This document shows positions 31,857 through 41,304 of a DNA stretch of 46,009 nucleotides, in pieces; the stretch's first letter is position 1, and the number at the start of each line of letters is the position of its first letter. The translations under genes and the position numbers were made by a program. This DNA is from a virus, in IMG/VR virus record IMGVR_UViG_3300010885_071259, positions 1 through 46,009 of that record. One strand, given 5' to 3'. Below the pieces are notes generated by a model that saw only the letters and a list, made by a program, of their open reading frames with translations, made no database searches and was not told the origin of the DNA.

Positions 31857-34793
31857 ATGGATTACCCAAGATATTATGGAAATTATATAGGCATAGTAGT
31901 TCAGAACAATGACCCTCAGTTTCGCGGTCGTATTAAAGTCTTTGTACCGCATATATCCCCAACAGTTTATAAAAATTGGATAGAAAATTCTGTCGATAAG
32001 AATGCACAAGATAAGCTATTTAAATTTATTGGTACAAATGTAGGAAGCCCTCTTACTGATATTATTGACGATCTTAAACTTATACTACCATGGGCTGAGA
32101 TTGCATCACCAATAACAGGCGAAGATACCATGGGCAGATATCATGCATCGAGTAAAAATGCGACAACAAGCGATGGTAGTAATAGAAGTTATGTTTATGA
32201 GGGAACGAACTCGACACCATACTCTCAAAATGCTGATAATATTGCAGAAAAACCGGGCCATGTTTTTGATTTAGCAGCTGTCAATTTAAGCGATGCATTT
32301 AATAACCCTCAACTAACAAATGTTAATAATGTAAATAAATTGAGCTTTAACTACACACCAGAATGCTATAGTAATAGCGCAAAAGGTGCTTTCGGTATAC
32401 CGAATGTAGGAGCGCATGTTTGGGTCTTCTTTAACGAAGGTGATCCTCTTAAGCCAGTAATATTCGCTACAGCTCACGGTGCATCTGATTGGGCAAGCAT
32501 TTACGACGCAACATCAGATCTTCCAGGTCTTGATTACCCTGGTGAGTATGAAAATAATTCAACAAGCTCACAAACAATTAACGCAGATACCTACCGTAAC
32601 AAATACGTTATTAATCAAAAAGGCGGTACGCTTGCGTTTGTAAATACCGATAATCGTGAATTGCTAAAACTTACGCATTATTCGGGTTCATTTAAAGAAT
32701 TCAATAATCAAGCTAATATTGAACTAGCGGTTAATAATGATCAAAAATTAGTTCTCGGTGATAAATTTGAAACTGTACGCGGTACACGTAATGAATTTAC
32801 TCAACGTGATTTTGATAATATTATTGCCGGTGATCATTATCGAAAAGTAGGTGATTTAAATGCATCACTCTATCAACAATGGAAATCGCTAATGGATCCT
32901 ATTGCAGACATTAAGCAATTATTCGATATCCAACGTGCTGAAAAGCTACACTCAAGCGTTGCTTCTGCTCTAAAATTACAATCATCTCTACAAGCGAAAT
33001 CTGGTAGCCCGTCACCTTGCCCAGTGTGTGCTGGTGGTGACATAAATCTTGCACTTAATAACTCATTTAAGCCTGGTTATAGACTTTACGCAAACACTGC
33101 AACAGCTTCAAATATTAACGGTGATCCTGTAGGCAAGACAACCCTACTCGGTATTGCACAATGGGGAGCTGGTACGCTTCTTACCGGTACAGGATTAATT
33201 AACCTGCCATTTATTGGGTTATTACAAAACTTTCTTACTACATCATTAAATTTTCTCAAATCATCAGCACCACAAGTAGCTGGTGATGGTTCAATTAATC
33301 CCAACTTACCCGGTCGACCGGCTGGTAAGAGTTGCCCAGCATGTGGTGGTACAGGATTGAGTCCAAGCTCTTTTAATGGCGTCTGGCTTCCTGAGCCGCA
33401 AAAAGCGTTATTACCGCAAAAGCTTATTGAAGTAATACCTAAGCTTGCAAAAATTGAAGCACAAATCGGCCTCGGTGGATCAGAAATTATAGAAATTACC
33501 AAGCACAAAGTAGAAACTATAGGTACAGTAATGAACGACTGGGGGGCTATTCGCATTGATCCCATGGGTAAGATGGAACCGGCATACGTTGCTGTGCATC
33601 CGGGCTCCTCTCTTGTAATACGAAAGCCATCACCGCTAATTGAACAGGTGCAAATTGATGACCTACCAGGCGGTACGTATACGCTCAATGTCGCCAATCG
33701 CATGAGTATGCTCGTCGGTGCAGGTGGTCTTAATATGAAGTCATACGGTGTCGTGAATATATCCGGTGCAATGACCAACATCGCCGGTGAGCAGGTTAAT
33801 ATCGGCAGTGCTAATGAAGTTAACGTTGATGGTGGTCAAAGATTATCACTTGTTGGTGACATTGTTCATATTAAACAAAGGCACGGTGAGCAAATACTTC
33901 TCGACGGTGATGTTGGCGTTACAGGTAATCTCATCATAAAAGGTGGTATACATGCTGAAGGCCGTGTTACCGTACACCAGCTTGATTCTATAGAGACGAA
34001 GACAGCAACAGATGCAATAAAAATTACCAGCTCGCCAACACCAGATATGTGTACCGGTGCTGCTATTCCGATGGATACAGGAGGCTTAATTCTAGACCCT
34101 GTAACGCGCCAACTCAAGCCAGGTACCGGTGTACCGGTGTTCTTAGGTTACACTGACCCAGGTCGCTATGTTGGATTTACACCAAAAAACACTATTACGT
34201 CGTACCTGCCGACAACAATTCAATGTACAGCTGATATAACAGGAGAGGTACTACCTGGTTTAACGTCTCCAGACGGAGAGGTAACAGGCGTCTTAAATAT
34301 GAAAGGCGCGAAGGTAACTCTACATATAAAAAGCGCACCGCCAACACCGCAAAAAGCTGCACCGTGCTTACAACCGGACGGGTTTTGTATAGCAGGTACG
34401 GGTCCAGCCGGTGTCACTGGCAACTTACAAGCAGTACCAGGTTATACACCACCTCAAAGTCCTAAATCAACACCGGCTGCGAACGACGTGAGTAACGCTA
34501 TAACTTTACGCGGCTTACACCCCACAGAAGTAAAACTACTACATGCAGCTGCTTCCGAACCTCTGGCCGCCGGTGCAGTGCAATATCCAATTTTATCCAT
34601 GGGAGTAGGCTCTCATGTTGATTCGCACGTATCTGCACCTCATACGATGAGTTTTAATATCGGCTCACATGCATCAAATATCGCACTACGTAGTGACTTT
34701 ATCAAGAACAATGGTGTAGGGAGTGGCGGTACACCGAATACAGATCCGTTTGCTGATACTATTCTGTATAACCCGTTAACGGATATACTATAA
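31857..34793 (+). CDS. baseplate central spike/hub protein (gp5-like)
   Basis: A 978-residue spike. The N-terminal OB-type domain (GNYIGIVVQNNDPQFRGRIKVFVP) is that of T4 gp5 and VgrG-like proteins, and is interrupted by an insert before GAFGIPNVGAHVWVFFNEGDP. Two CPxC pairs (CPVC near residue 387 and CPAC near 492) flank a hydrophobic segment rich in Leu, Ile and Phe. From about residue 560 to 710 short beta-helix repeats appear (NVDGGQRLSLVGDIVHIKQ, GNLIIKGGIHAEG). No lysozyme domain like that of T4 gp5 is visible. The protein should form the membrane-puncturing tip of the contractile tail. A divergent 21-base gap separates it from the DpdA-like gene. Confidence 0.78.
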   Translation: MDYPRYYGNYIGIVVQNNDPQFRGRIKVFVPHISPTVYKNWIENSVDKNAQDKLFKFIGTNVGSPLTDIIDDLKLILPWAEIASPITGEDTMGRYHASSKNATTSDGSNRSYVYEGTNSTPYSQNADNIAEKPGHVFDLAAVNLSDAFNNPQLTNVNNVNKLSFNYTPECYSNSAKGAFGIPNVGAHVWVFFNEGDPLKPVIFATAHGASDWASIYDATSDLPGLDYPGEYENNSTSSQTINADTYRNKYVINQKGGTLAFVNTDNRELLKLTHYSGSFKEFNNQANIELAVNNDQKLVLGDKFETVRGTRNEFTQRDFDNIIAGDHYRKVGDLNASLYQQWKSLMDPIADIKQLFDIQRAEKLHSSVASALKLQSSLQAKSGSPSPCPVCAGGDINLALNNSFKPGYRLYANTATASNINGDPVGKTTLLGIAQWGAGTLLTGTGLINLPFIGLLQNFLTTSLNFLKSSAPQVAGDGSINPNLPGRPAGKSCPACGGTGLSPSSFNGVWLPEPQKALLPQKLIEVIPKLAKIEAQIGLGGSEIIEITKHKVETIGTVMNDWGAIRIDPMGKMEPAYVAVHPGSSLVIRKPSPLIEQVQIDDLPGGTYTLNVANRMSMLVGAGGLNMKSYGVVNISGAMTNIAGEQVNIGSANEVNVDGGQRLSLVGDIVHIKQRHGEQILLDGDVGVTGNLIIKGGIHAEGRVTVHQLDSIETKTATDAIKITSSPTPDMCTGAAIPMDTGGLILDPVTRQLKPGTGVPVFLGYTDPGRYVGFTPKNTITSYLPTTIQCTADITGEVLPGLTSPDGEVTGVLNMKGAKVTLHIKSAPPTPQKAAPCLQPDGFCIAGTGPAGVTGNLQAVPGYTPPQSPKSTPAANDVSNAITLRGLHPTEVKLLHAAASEPLAAGAVQYPILSMGVGSHVDSHVSAPHTMSFNIGSHASNIALRSDFIKNNGVGSGGTPNTDPFADTILYNPLTDIL

Positions 34794-34798
34794 TAATA

Positions 34799-35335
34799 TT
34801 ATCTTTTAAATACAGTTTCATTACAAAGTAAAAAAATCGTAAAACTACTGTATGATTGAAAGACAGGTACCTGCTTTGTGTTGAAAGCATCCTCGTATAA
34901 TTCATCGAGTGTTAAATCAGTATCTGCTATCAATTGTAAATGCTTACCATCAACCGGATAAACACCCTTTCGTAAGAAAGCATAACAATCATCGCATGAA
35001 AGATTATATTCAGAAAGTATATTTTTATACGTAAGCTCCTTAACTGAATTAGTTAAAGATGTATTTAATTGTCGTAGTCGCTCTACAAGTGGTAGAAAGG
35101 ATGGCTTTAAACTAAGCCGTATACCTCGAAAAAACGATGATGTTAATTTTGCTTCAGGTAAAATATGAATGTAATCTTGTGCTTTGTATTTTAACTTAAG
35201 TGAAATGCGTTTTTGATCATACAAGCTTTTAAGCTGAAAACCAATTAAACAATATGGGTAATCGCTTGAAGAAATTTTTAAAAAATTCTTTATATCAAGA
35301 GGCTCTTGTTCGAGGTCAACATCTATTAAGGTCAT
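34799..35335 (-). CDS. hypothetical protein
   Basis: A 178-residue protein on the opposite strand, starting 5 bases after the spike stop. It opens MTLIDVDLEQEPLDIKNFL and includes FRGIRLSLKPSFLPLVERLRQLN and LSCDDCYAFLRKGVYPV. The last block resembles a small DNA-recognition helix but no family is recognised. No membrane segment or signal peptide. A CDDC motif may bind metal. The gap to the next minus-strand gene is 44 bases. Confidence 0.45.
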   Translation of the reverse strand: MTLIDVDLEQEPLDIKNFLKISSSDYPYCLIGFQLKSLYDQKRISLKLKYKAQDYIHILPEAKLTSSFFRGIRLSLKPSFLPLVERLRQLNTSLTNSVKELTYKNILSEYNLSCDDCYAFLRKGVYPVDGKHLQLIADTDLTLDELYEDAFNTKQVPVFQSYSSFTIFLLCNETVFKR

Positions 35336-35379
35336 GCTGACATTATACAGCTAGCTAATAGATAAATCTACTTAAAGTA

Positions 35380-35766
35380 TTAATGTAGTCTAAGAAGATA
35401 AGTTAGTGCTAAAGATGTAAATGTTGTTATGGTCGCTATAGTTGCAGTAATAATACCAGCTTTAAGTTGATGCCTACCTACTTCACTAACTTTAGTGCGT
35501 TCAAATTCATTACTAATCTGATAGGAGATATGATTAAAACGCTCGTTAACAATCTCAGTAATATTGTCAAATTTAAGCGACATCTCTGTATCCATAGCTT
35601 TAAAACTTGTATCTAGTTTTTCTTCTAATGATTCAAGCCTATGCTCTATACTTGTAATCTGATTTAAAACAGATGGCTTACCGTTACCTTGATAGATGGT
35701 TTTATATAAATGCTCTACATCCGATTTAATCTTCGCTATCTCTGCTGTTTTTATTTGAAGAGCCAT
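35380..35766 (-). CDS. coiled-coil protein with C-terminal membrane helix (XhlA-like)
   Basis: A 128-residue protein with a long coiled coil (about residues 8-95, including IEHRLESLEEKLDTSFKAM) followed by one transmembrane helix near the C-terminus (GIITATIATITTFTSLALTYLL, residues about 103-124) and a short RLH tail. This layout resembles hemolysin XhlA-type phage membrane proteins, which assist holins, but length and sequence similarity are not decisive. An AATAAATA box lies 21 bases upstream (35788-35795). It may act in lysis or superinfection exclusion. Confidence 0.5.
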   Translation of the reverse strand: MALQIKTAEIAKIKSDVEHLYKTIYQGNGKPSVLNQITSIEHRLESLEEKLDTSFKAMDTEMSLKFDNITEIVNERFNHISYQISNEFERTKVSEVGRHQLKAGIITATIATITTFTSLALTYLLRLH

Positions 35767-35790
35767 AGAGTAAAATAATTGTAATAATAT

Positions 35791-36024
35791 TTATTTAATT
35801 TGAAAGGAATACGATAATATTCCACGCGGAAGTGTATAAACTTTACCAAATATTTTACCTTGAATATCCTTTATAACAACAGTTATACGCTCACCTGTAA
35901 CTACAGGTCCGTTAATAATTTCTACATTACCTAGGTTAATTTTATAACTTAATATACCTCTCTCTGCGTCAAATATAGAAATTACATTTTTTCCTGTAGC
36001 GGCTGCTGTATATACCTTAGACAT
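35791..36024 (-). CDS. small beta-rich protein with internal duplication
   Basis: A 77-residue protein. The motif RGILSYKI near residue 23 is echoed by RGILSYSF at the C-terminus, suggesting two copies of a beta unit. The N-terminal VYTAAATGKNVISIFD resembles baseplate or fibre-associated small proteins. It sits just upstream (on the opposite strand) of the giant fibre gene. An ATTAAATA box lies 8 bases before its ATG. Function unknown. Confidence 0.45.
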   Translation of the reverse strand: MSKVYTAAATGKNVISIFDAERGILSYKINLGNVEIINGPVVTGERITVVIKDIQGKIFGKVYTLPRGILSYSFQIK

Positions 36025-36064
36025 GATAATAATATTTAATATCTATGGTAATTTTACTTAAATC

Positions 36065-36072
36065 AATAAATA
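36065..36072 (+). promoter_or_regulatory. putative late promoter box (AATAAATA)
   Basis: AATAAATA 12 bases before the ATG of the giant fibre gene; consistent with late virion expression. Confidence 0.4.
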
Positions 36073-36084
36073 TTTCTACATTAT

Positions 36085-39000
36085 ATGCCTATCAACGTAA
36101 CGAAAATATTATTTCGCAGGGGAAAAGACTCAGAGCGTAGAACAATAGTTTTTGATCAAGGCGAACCAGCGTATACATCAGATACAGAGCGACTCTTTAT
36201 TGGCGATGGTATAACGCTTGGTGGTGTGCCGCTTTCTATTCAAAATTACGGTTTTGTAAATCAACTTTCCGGTAATTATCTAAACACTAATCTCTCACTT
36301 ACAGCATTTCAACTTCTTTCAGGCTCTCAAATTGGTGATATCGTCTACGATCAAGCAACAACAAATATCTGGGCGGTAACAAGCTCTACATACGGTTACC
36401 CTATGCTTTCGGATTTTGCACCGTTTGCCATTACACCATATATTAATTCAGCGCAATTTGTCTTTACAAACGGTACTCAGTTAAATCTGAAAGACAGTGG
36501 TATTACGTACAGTAAGTTAAATCCTAATACGTTTACATATCCTATTTGCGGTGGCTATAATGCCGGCTCTGTTGGTATAAGAGCTAAGACAATCGGTAAT
36601 AATCTACTTGCACCGCTATTAAACAACAGCGTTAAAGCGAATACAAGCAATACATCTGACGGGCCAACGGATCTGCAGCTAACAGCGCAAAATCAAGTTG
36701 TAGGTCGCGGAACTGGTAGTCTTGGAGCTATAACTCTTTCCGGCGCTGGTGCAATTAAATTAACGCCTACCACCGATACAATTGTACTCAGCTCTATAGA
36801 ACCACTTCCAATCACCGGTGGTACGATGCAGGGTGAGCTTAATGCAACAACATATAGAGTAGTTGTCTCAGCAAATCCAACACGCGGTAAAGATTATGCA
36901 GTAGGAGAAAAGTGGGTACTCGATTTACCGTGTTATGGAACATTCGCACAGACTCTTGCATACTTTGATGCTATCTATCTACCGCTCTCAGGCGGTACAA
37001 TGACAGGAGCAATTACTGGCTATAATAATAATAGCAATGACCTTTATATCGATCAAACACGTCTCACGGTTACCCCGCCAGGTCAGATAAGAAGACAAGG
37101 ACCGACTGGGTGGGGTAAGGGTGTTACTACATTTGATATATATTCTGACGGTGGAACGATAGGTGTTGGTGATGCAGGTTCATTAAGCGCTTACATGAAT
37201 CGTAATGGTAATGGTTATTTCAGAAACAATCTCGGTGTGGGTAAAAGTGTTGATGTTAATAATCCGCTAGCTGATATATGGATTAATACAGCAAACAACG
37301 GTAATATTCACTTAGGTAATAATGATGCTTCAGGTTATACATTACAAAAAAACGCTACTTCAAGCGGCTTTTTTATTACTCGTGGAACATATAATGCAGC
37401 GCTTACATCTGCAATTTTTCATACAATATCTGGTACAGACGGTCTTGGTAACACAAACGATAGTATAGCATTTAATGGACTTGCAACTAATGACAGTAAC
37501 CTGGATATATACAGCGGTCATCTTGGTCAGACAGCAGGTAATTATCTACAAGTAAATCGTAAGATAGCATATGCTGAAAACTGGTGTGCTTTAAGAGAGT
37601 ATTTCTATCGTAGGGCTAACGGTGGTGACTGGTCAACAGTTGATTATAGATTACAATACCGTGTTGATGCAACGGACTTTGGCTCAATTATCTACAACCC
37701 TCAAAGTGCTAGCGGTACAAATAATGGTTATGGTGCTATAGCTTTTGCTACAGGTGGCACAGGCGGGGGCTATACTGAAGGAGTATACGAGCGTATGCGT
37801 ATTGATAGATACGGAAAGATAGGTATTGGTACAACCGGACCAAATCAAAAACTTGCATTATCGGGTTCAAGCTCTAATGCTCTAATACGTACTTTTGCCG
37901 GTGGTGTAGCTGGTACACGTGGTTATGATATCGGTGTTAAGTATGGTAATACAACTAGCTACCCTTACTTCGGTTACGGTATCTGGGATACAAATGGTGT
38001 CGATGACAGTACAACAGCATCGACAAATGTATTCTATATCGATTGGAATACAAAAGGCACATACCTCGTACCTAACGGCGGTAATGTCGGTATTGGTACT
38101 ACGGATCCAAACTTCAAGCTCGATGTAAGAGGCGACGTTAATATTGGTGATCCAAACATTGCAAATAATGCAGGCGATGGTAATAAGCTTCTATTTAACG
38201 GCGGTAATAATACTGATCAAATATCTATATTCCGTAATAACGTTTCAAACAACGTTTCCGAGCTACGCGTTCAAGTGGGTGACGACAGTGGTTGGTATAG
38301 TGGGGGCTCTGATTACTTTGTCGTTGGGAACTACCCGTCCGCTACTCCTGGGGTTTGGTCAGATTGGCTGCGTATCGGTTCGAATGTTGCAAATTTTGCC
38401 GGTAAGCTCGGTGTTAATACCAGCACTACTGCTAATCCTGGTGCAACGCTAACAGTTAACGGAACAATAAGTGCTAAGGGAGAAATTACTGCACAAAACG
38501 GGTACGGACGAACAATCTATATGGGAGGTGACGCAGCTGGTAATGACCTTGAAATAGGCTCTACAACATCAGGTCAGAATAAAATCGTATTCTATAATAG
38601 AACAGATAATAAAACCATGCAGATAGTTTCTGATTCTGTTCTTGCAAACGGATTAACAGCAATAGGCAATATACACTTTGTTAACAGTAATCTTAGTATC
38701 GGTTATGTACCTGCTGGGCTTTATGCTGATGGAGCGAATATCGCCTTACGTGCACCAAAAACCGTTGGCGGTAGTGGCGGTGTATTCATGCAGAGCTATA
38801 ATGGCGCAAACACTTTCGGTCTCTTTACATCTGCTGGTTTAGACATGTCGAATAAAAATATCTATAGTGTCAATTCTATATCCACTGGTCTATATAATAC
38901 AAATACCACTACGTCTGCCCCTGGTTACTATATATACGATAGAACAGCTCGAACTGATTATAGTGCTATCTATAGAGTTAATGGGTTCACCTGCTTCTGG

Positions 39001-40731
39001 ACTAGTACATACGGTGATGCGTTTAACTACGACACTAGTGGTAGTGTTAATTTCAATAAAAATATCAATGTTAGTCAGCAAATTGTTATACAAGGAAAAA
39101 ATAAACCAAGCAATTGGGGGGGAGGAGTTACTACATTCGATGTATTCGCTGATGGCGGTTCAGTTGGTGCCGGTAACGGTAGTACGAACACCATTAATGC
39201 ATATTTTAATGCAGCAGGATATGGTAGTGTAGCGAAAGACTTCAATGTAGGCGGTACCTTAAGCGTCAGCGGTGTCAATGTAGGTGGTACTATTACAGCT
39301 GGAAAATTCTCCGGCGATGGTTCACTACTTACCAGTTTAAATGTTAACCGTGAAAAGGTTTTTAAGAAATTTAAGGACGATCCAAATTGTTGTGGTACAG
39401 GTCAATACGATCGAGCTAATACATTCTTATCTAATGATAACCGACTATATATATGCGGATATAACGGGTACGGTCTTGGACTCGGACCAAATGCAAACTA
39501 CTCTGATGGGTTTAAGCAAACTATGATACCCTTAGCTGCTGGTGAGTATGTTACCAATTGGTATACAGCTTTCAACAGTATGTATGCTTTAACTAATTTA
39601 GGTCGTCTATGGTCGACTGGATATAACGGGTACGGGCAGCTTGGTCGAGGTGATACAACTGATAGAAACGGCTGGGATTTAGTTTTAAATTTAAGTAATG
39701 TTACTTATTTTTCTTGTAGAAATGGTGAATCGATTTATACATCGTGCTTAGCTATATCAAATGGAAACCTTTATGCATGGGGATATAACGGGTACGGGCA
39801 GCTTGGAAGCGGTCTTACAACAAATATAACTACACCGACACTCATAACAGGTGGTGCCATTGCAGGTAAGATACTTACAAAGGCTTTTGCATGCGGTGAT
39901 GATGGGTCTGGGTATGCCTATTCTCATAGCTTTGTAATTGATAATAATAGAAATGTTTATGCGTGTGGGTATAATAATTACGGGTGGTTAGGTCTCGGTA
40001 ATACTACACAATATCTAACGTTTCAGCAAGTACCAAATATGAAAGCTGATTTAATTAAATCAAAAACGTTATACGGTAACGGAACCTCATTTTTATTAGA
40101 CGGTAATACACTATACAGCTGTGGTTATAATGGCAACGGTCAGTTTGGAAAAGGTACAGCAACTGGCGACAACGGTACACCGAGTAATCAATATTCATAT
40201 ACATTTAAGAATTATACAGGGTTATCAGTAAAGAGTTTTTACACGTTTGAAGATTATAATTCATCAGTAATCGCCCTTCTTACCGACAATACAGTGAGAA
40301 CATGGGGATATAACAATAACGGACAATTAGGTAATGGTCTAACGACTCCTATATATTCACCGTTTAATCCCGGTCTAACTAATATTATTAAAGTAATGGG
40401 TGTTGGTGCGGGCACTCATTATGGTATCAGTTATGCGTTAGATGCATCCGGTAACCTATGGGGTGCAGGTTATAATGCCTACGGTCAACTTGGCTATCCG
40501 TGGTCAACAAATAATCAATATAGCTTCACAAAAGTCTGGAAAGATGCAAATATAGTATTTGTTGATTTTCATGTATGGGGGGCAGCAAATCAATATACTG
40601 GCTTTACCGCTGCGGATTCGAATGGATTTCTATGGTCCTGTGGTTATAATGGTCAAAACTCAACAGGCGTACTATATGGAAGTAATAGTTTAGGCTCGAT
40701 GGCGATTCCAAATAAGGTAACCATACATTAA
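36085..40731 (+). CDS. giant tail fibre with C-terminal RCC1-type beta-propeller
   Basis: A 1548-residue fibre. The N-terminus (KILFRRGKDSERRTIVFDQG, then GEPAYTSDTERLFIGDG) is the attachment module found at the start of many phage fibres. The shaft contains repeated modules: the GVTTFDIYSDGGTIGVGD unit near residue 350 recurs as GVTTFDVFADGGSVGAGN near 1015, and GIGTT/VGIG units recur. From about residue 1110 eight copies of a GYNGYGQLG-type motif appear (near residues 1124, 1178, 1232, 1294, 1346, 1407, 1461, 1519), spaced 52-62 residues, the RCC1 repeat pattern. This predicts a propeller tip for host binding. There is no visible S74 self-cleaving chaperone. Confidence 0.82.
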   Translation: MPINVTKILFRRGKDSERRTIVFDQGEPAYTSDTERLFIGDGITLGGVPLSIQNYGFVNQLSGNYLNTNLSLTAFQLLSGSQIGDIVYDQATTNIWAVTSSTYGYPMLSDFAPFAITPYINSAQFVFTNGTQLNLKDSGITYSKLNPNTFTYPICGGYNAGSVGIRAKTIGNNLLAPLLNNSVKANTSNTSDGPTDLQLTAQNQVVGRGTGSLGAITLSGAGAIKLTPTTDTIVLSSIEPLPITGGTMQGELNATTYRVVVSANPTRGKDYAVGEKWVLDLPCYGTFAQTLAYFDAIYLPLSGGTMTGAITGYNNNSNDLYIDQTRLTVTPPGQIRRQGPTGWGKGVTTFDIYSDGGTIGVGDAGSLSAYMNRNGNGYFRNNLGVGKSVDVNNPLADIWINTANNGNIHLGNNDASGYTLQKNATSSGFFITRGTYNAALTSAIFHTISGTDGLGNTNDSIAFNGLATNDSNLDIYSGHLGQTAGNYLQVNRKIAYAENWCALREYFYRRANGGDWSTVDYRLQYRVDATDFGSIIYNPQSASGTNNGYGAIAFATGGTGGGYTEGVYERMRIDRYGKIGIGTTGPNQKLALSGSSSNALIRTFAGGVAGTRGYDIGVKYGNTTSYPYFGYGIWDTNGVDDSTTASTNVFYIDWNTKGTYLVPNGGNVGIGTTDPNFKLDVRGDVNIGDPNIANNAGDGNKLLFNGGNNTDQISIFRNNVSNNVSELRVQVGDDSGWYSGGSDYFVVGNYPSATPGVWSDWLRIGSNVANFAGKLGVNTSTTANPGATLTVNGTISAKGEITAQNGYGRTIYMGGDAAGNDLEIGSTTSGQNKIVFYNRTDNKTMQIVSDSVLANGLTAIGNIHFVNSNLSIGYVPAGLYADGANIALRAPKTVGGSGGVFMQSYNGANTFGLFTSAGLDMSNKNIYSVNSISTGLYNTNTTTSAPGYYIYDRTARTDYSAIYRVNGFTCFWTSTYGDAFNYDTSGSVNFNKNINVSQQIVIQGKNKPSNWGGGVTTFDVFADGGSVGAGNGSTNTINAYFNAAGYGSVAKDFNVGGTLSVSGVNVGGTITAGKFSGDGSLLTSLNVNREKVFKKFKDDPNCCGTGQYDRANTFLSNDNRLYICGYNGYGLGLGPNANYSDGFKQTMIPLAAGEYVTNWYTAFNSMYALTNLGRLWSTGYNGYGQLGRGDTTDRNGWDLVLNLSNVTYFSCRNGESIYTSCLAISNGNLYAWGYNGYGQLGSGLTTNITTPTLITGGAIAGKILTKAFACGDDGSGYAYSHSFVIDNNRNVYACGYNNYGWLGLGNTTQYLTFQQVPNMKADLIKSKTLYGNGTSFLLDGNTLYSCGYNGNGQFGKGTATGDNGTPSNQYSYTFKNYTGLSVKSFYTFEDYNSSVIALLTDNTVRTWGYNNNGQLGNGLTTPIYSPFNPGLTNIIKVMGVGAGTHYGISYALDASGNLWGAGYNAYGQLGYPWSTNNQYSFTKVWKDANIVFVDFHVWGAANQYTGFTAADSNGFLWSCGYNGQNSTGVLYGSNSLGSMAIPNKVTIH
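39457..39806 (+). repeat. near-identical DNA repeats encoding RCC1 blade motifs
   Basis: The 17-bp string GGATATAACGGGTACGG occurs at 39457-39473, 39619 and 39781. At the last two it extends to an identical 26 bp (39619-39644 and 39781-39806), exactly 162 bp (54 codons) apart. Later blades use different codons for the same residues. Confidence 0.9.
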
Positions 40732-40740
40732 AGATAAAGT

Positions 40741-41028
40741 ATGCTGCTATCAAATTTATTTTACTATATTTGTTTAAGCTTAAGTGTATCATATATGTAT
40801 AGTTTTTCAGGTATATTCCTACCTGTGCGTATTTTTCTATCTCGTATTCCTGTAATCAATCGACCGCTTCTATGCCCGGAATGCAGTTCATTCTGGATTG
40901 GACTTGTTGTATCTTTTCTCTACAACCCTGTTGTCTTAGATGTGAAGTTTATATTATTAACAAATATCTTTTGTGGTCTATTAACTCACCTCTTTGCAAG
41001 TTTTCTCTATAAGATAGAAAGACACTAA
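40741..41028 (+). CDS. small membrane protein with CPEC motif
   Basis: A 95-residue protein with two or three hydrophobic helices (residues about 3-25, 45-62, 68-88) and a CPECSSFWIGL motif at the start of the second one. This combination resembles small phage/bacterial membrane proteins of the DUF1360 kind, where the cysteine pair may bind metal. It follows the fibre gene by 9 bases and ends 9 bases before the next gene. A role in lysis timing or the host envelope is possible but not shown. Confidence 0.5.
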   Translation: MLLSNLFYYICLSLSVSYMYSFSGIFLPVRIFLSRIPVINRPLLCPECSSFWIGLVVSFLYNPVVLDVKFILLTNIFCGLLTHLFASFLYKIERH

Positions 41029-41031
41029 ATA
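41024..41031 (+). promoter_or_regulatory. putative late promoter box (ACTAAATA)
   Basis: ACTAAATA overlapping the preceding stop codon, 6 bases before the ATG at 41038; a variant box with the common short spacing. Confidence 0.3.
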
Positions 41032-41037
41032 CTAACA

Positions 41038-41304
41038 ATGATGTTTAACGATCTAATCAATTCTCTCTTAGAGGATTTTAATATCTATACTAAGTACCAG
41101 GGTGTTAATCAGAGCGGACCTGATGCAGGGTCAACATCTGTACAACCTCAGGATACTTTTCCAAGTAAAGTTAAAACAATCAGCGGTAAGATTTTACCTA
41201 GTAAAAAAGATATCCAACGGCTCAAGCGCTCGCATCGTCATATTCCCAAGGGAAAACAAGCCAGGTATCGTGATGATATTCGCGTAGATAGAAATCAGGG
41301 ATAA
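41038..41304 (+). CDS. small basic protein of unknown function
   Basis: An 88-residue protein. The N-terminal FNDLINSLLEDF is an amphipathic helix of the type seen at the start of many small T4-like virion proteins. The C-terminal half is strongly basic (KKDIQRLKRSHRHIPKGKQARYRDD), suggesting nucleic acid binding. Its 3' end overlaps the convergent phosphoribosyltransferase by 83 bases, so at least one of the two ends could be shorter in reality. A start at the second ATG (41041) is equally possible. Confidence 0.5.
   Translation: MMFNDLINSLLEDFNIYTKYQGVNQSGPDAGSTSVQPQDTFPSKVKTISGKILPSKKDIQRLKRSHRHIPKGKQARYRDDIRVDRNQG

Noticed and set aside
33086-33781. 231-residue minus-strand reading frame within the spike gene
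   Set aside because: Antisense shadow of a strongly supported gene; composition (Pro/Ile-rich) and lack of motifs are typical of shadows.
31857-34793. Lysozyme domain in the spike as in T4 gp5
   Set aside because: No lysozyme catalytic pattern found between the OB domain and the beta-helix; the space is taken by the CPxC and hydrophobic region.
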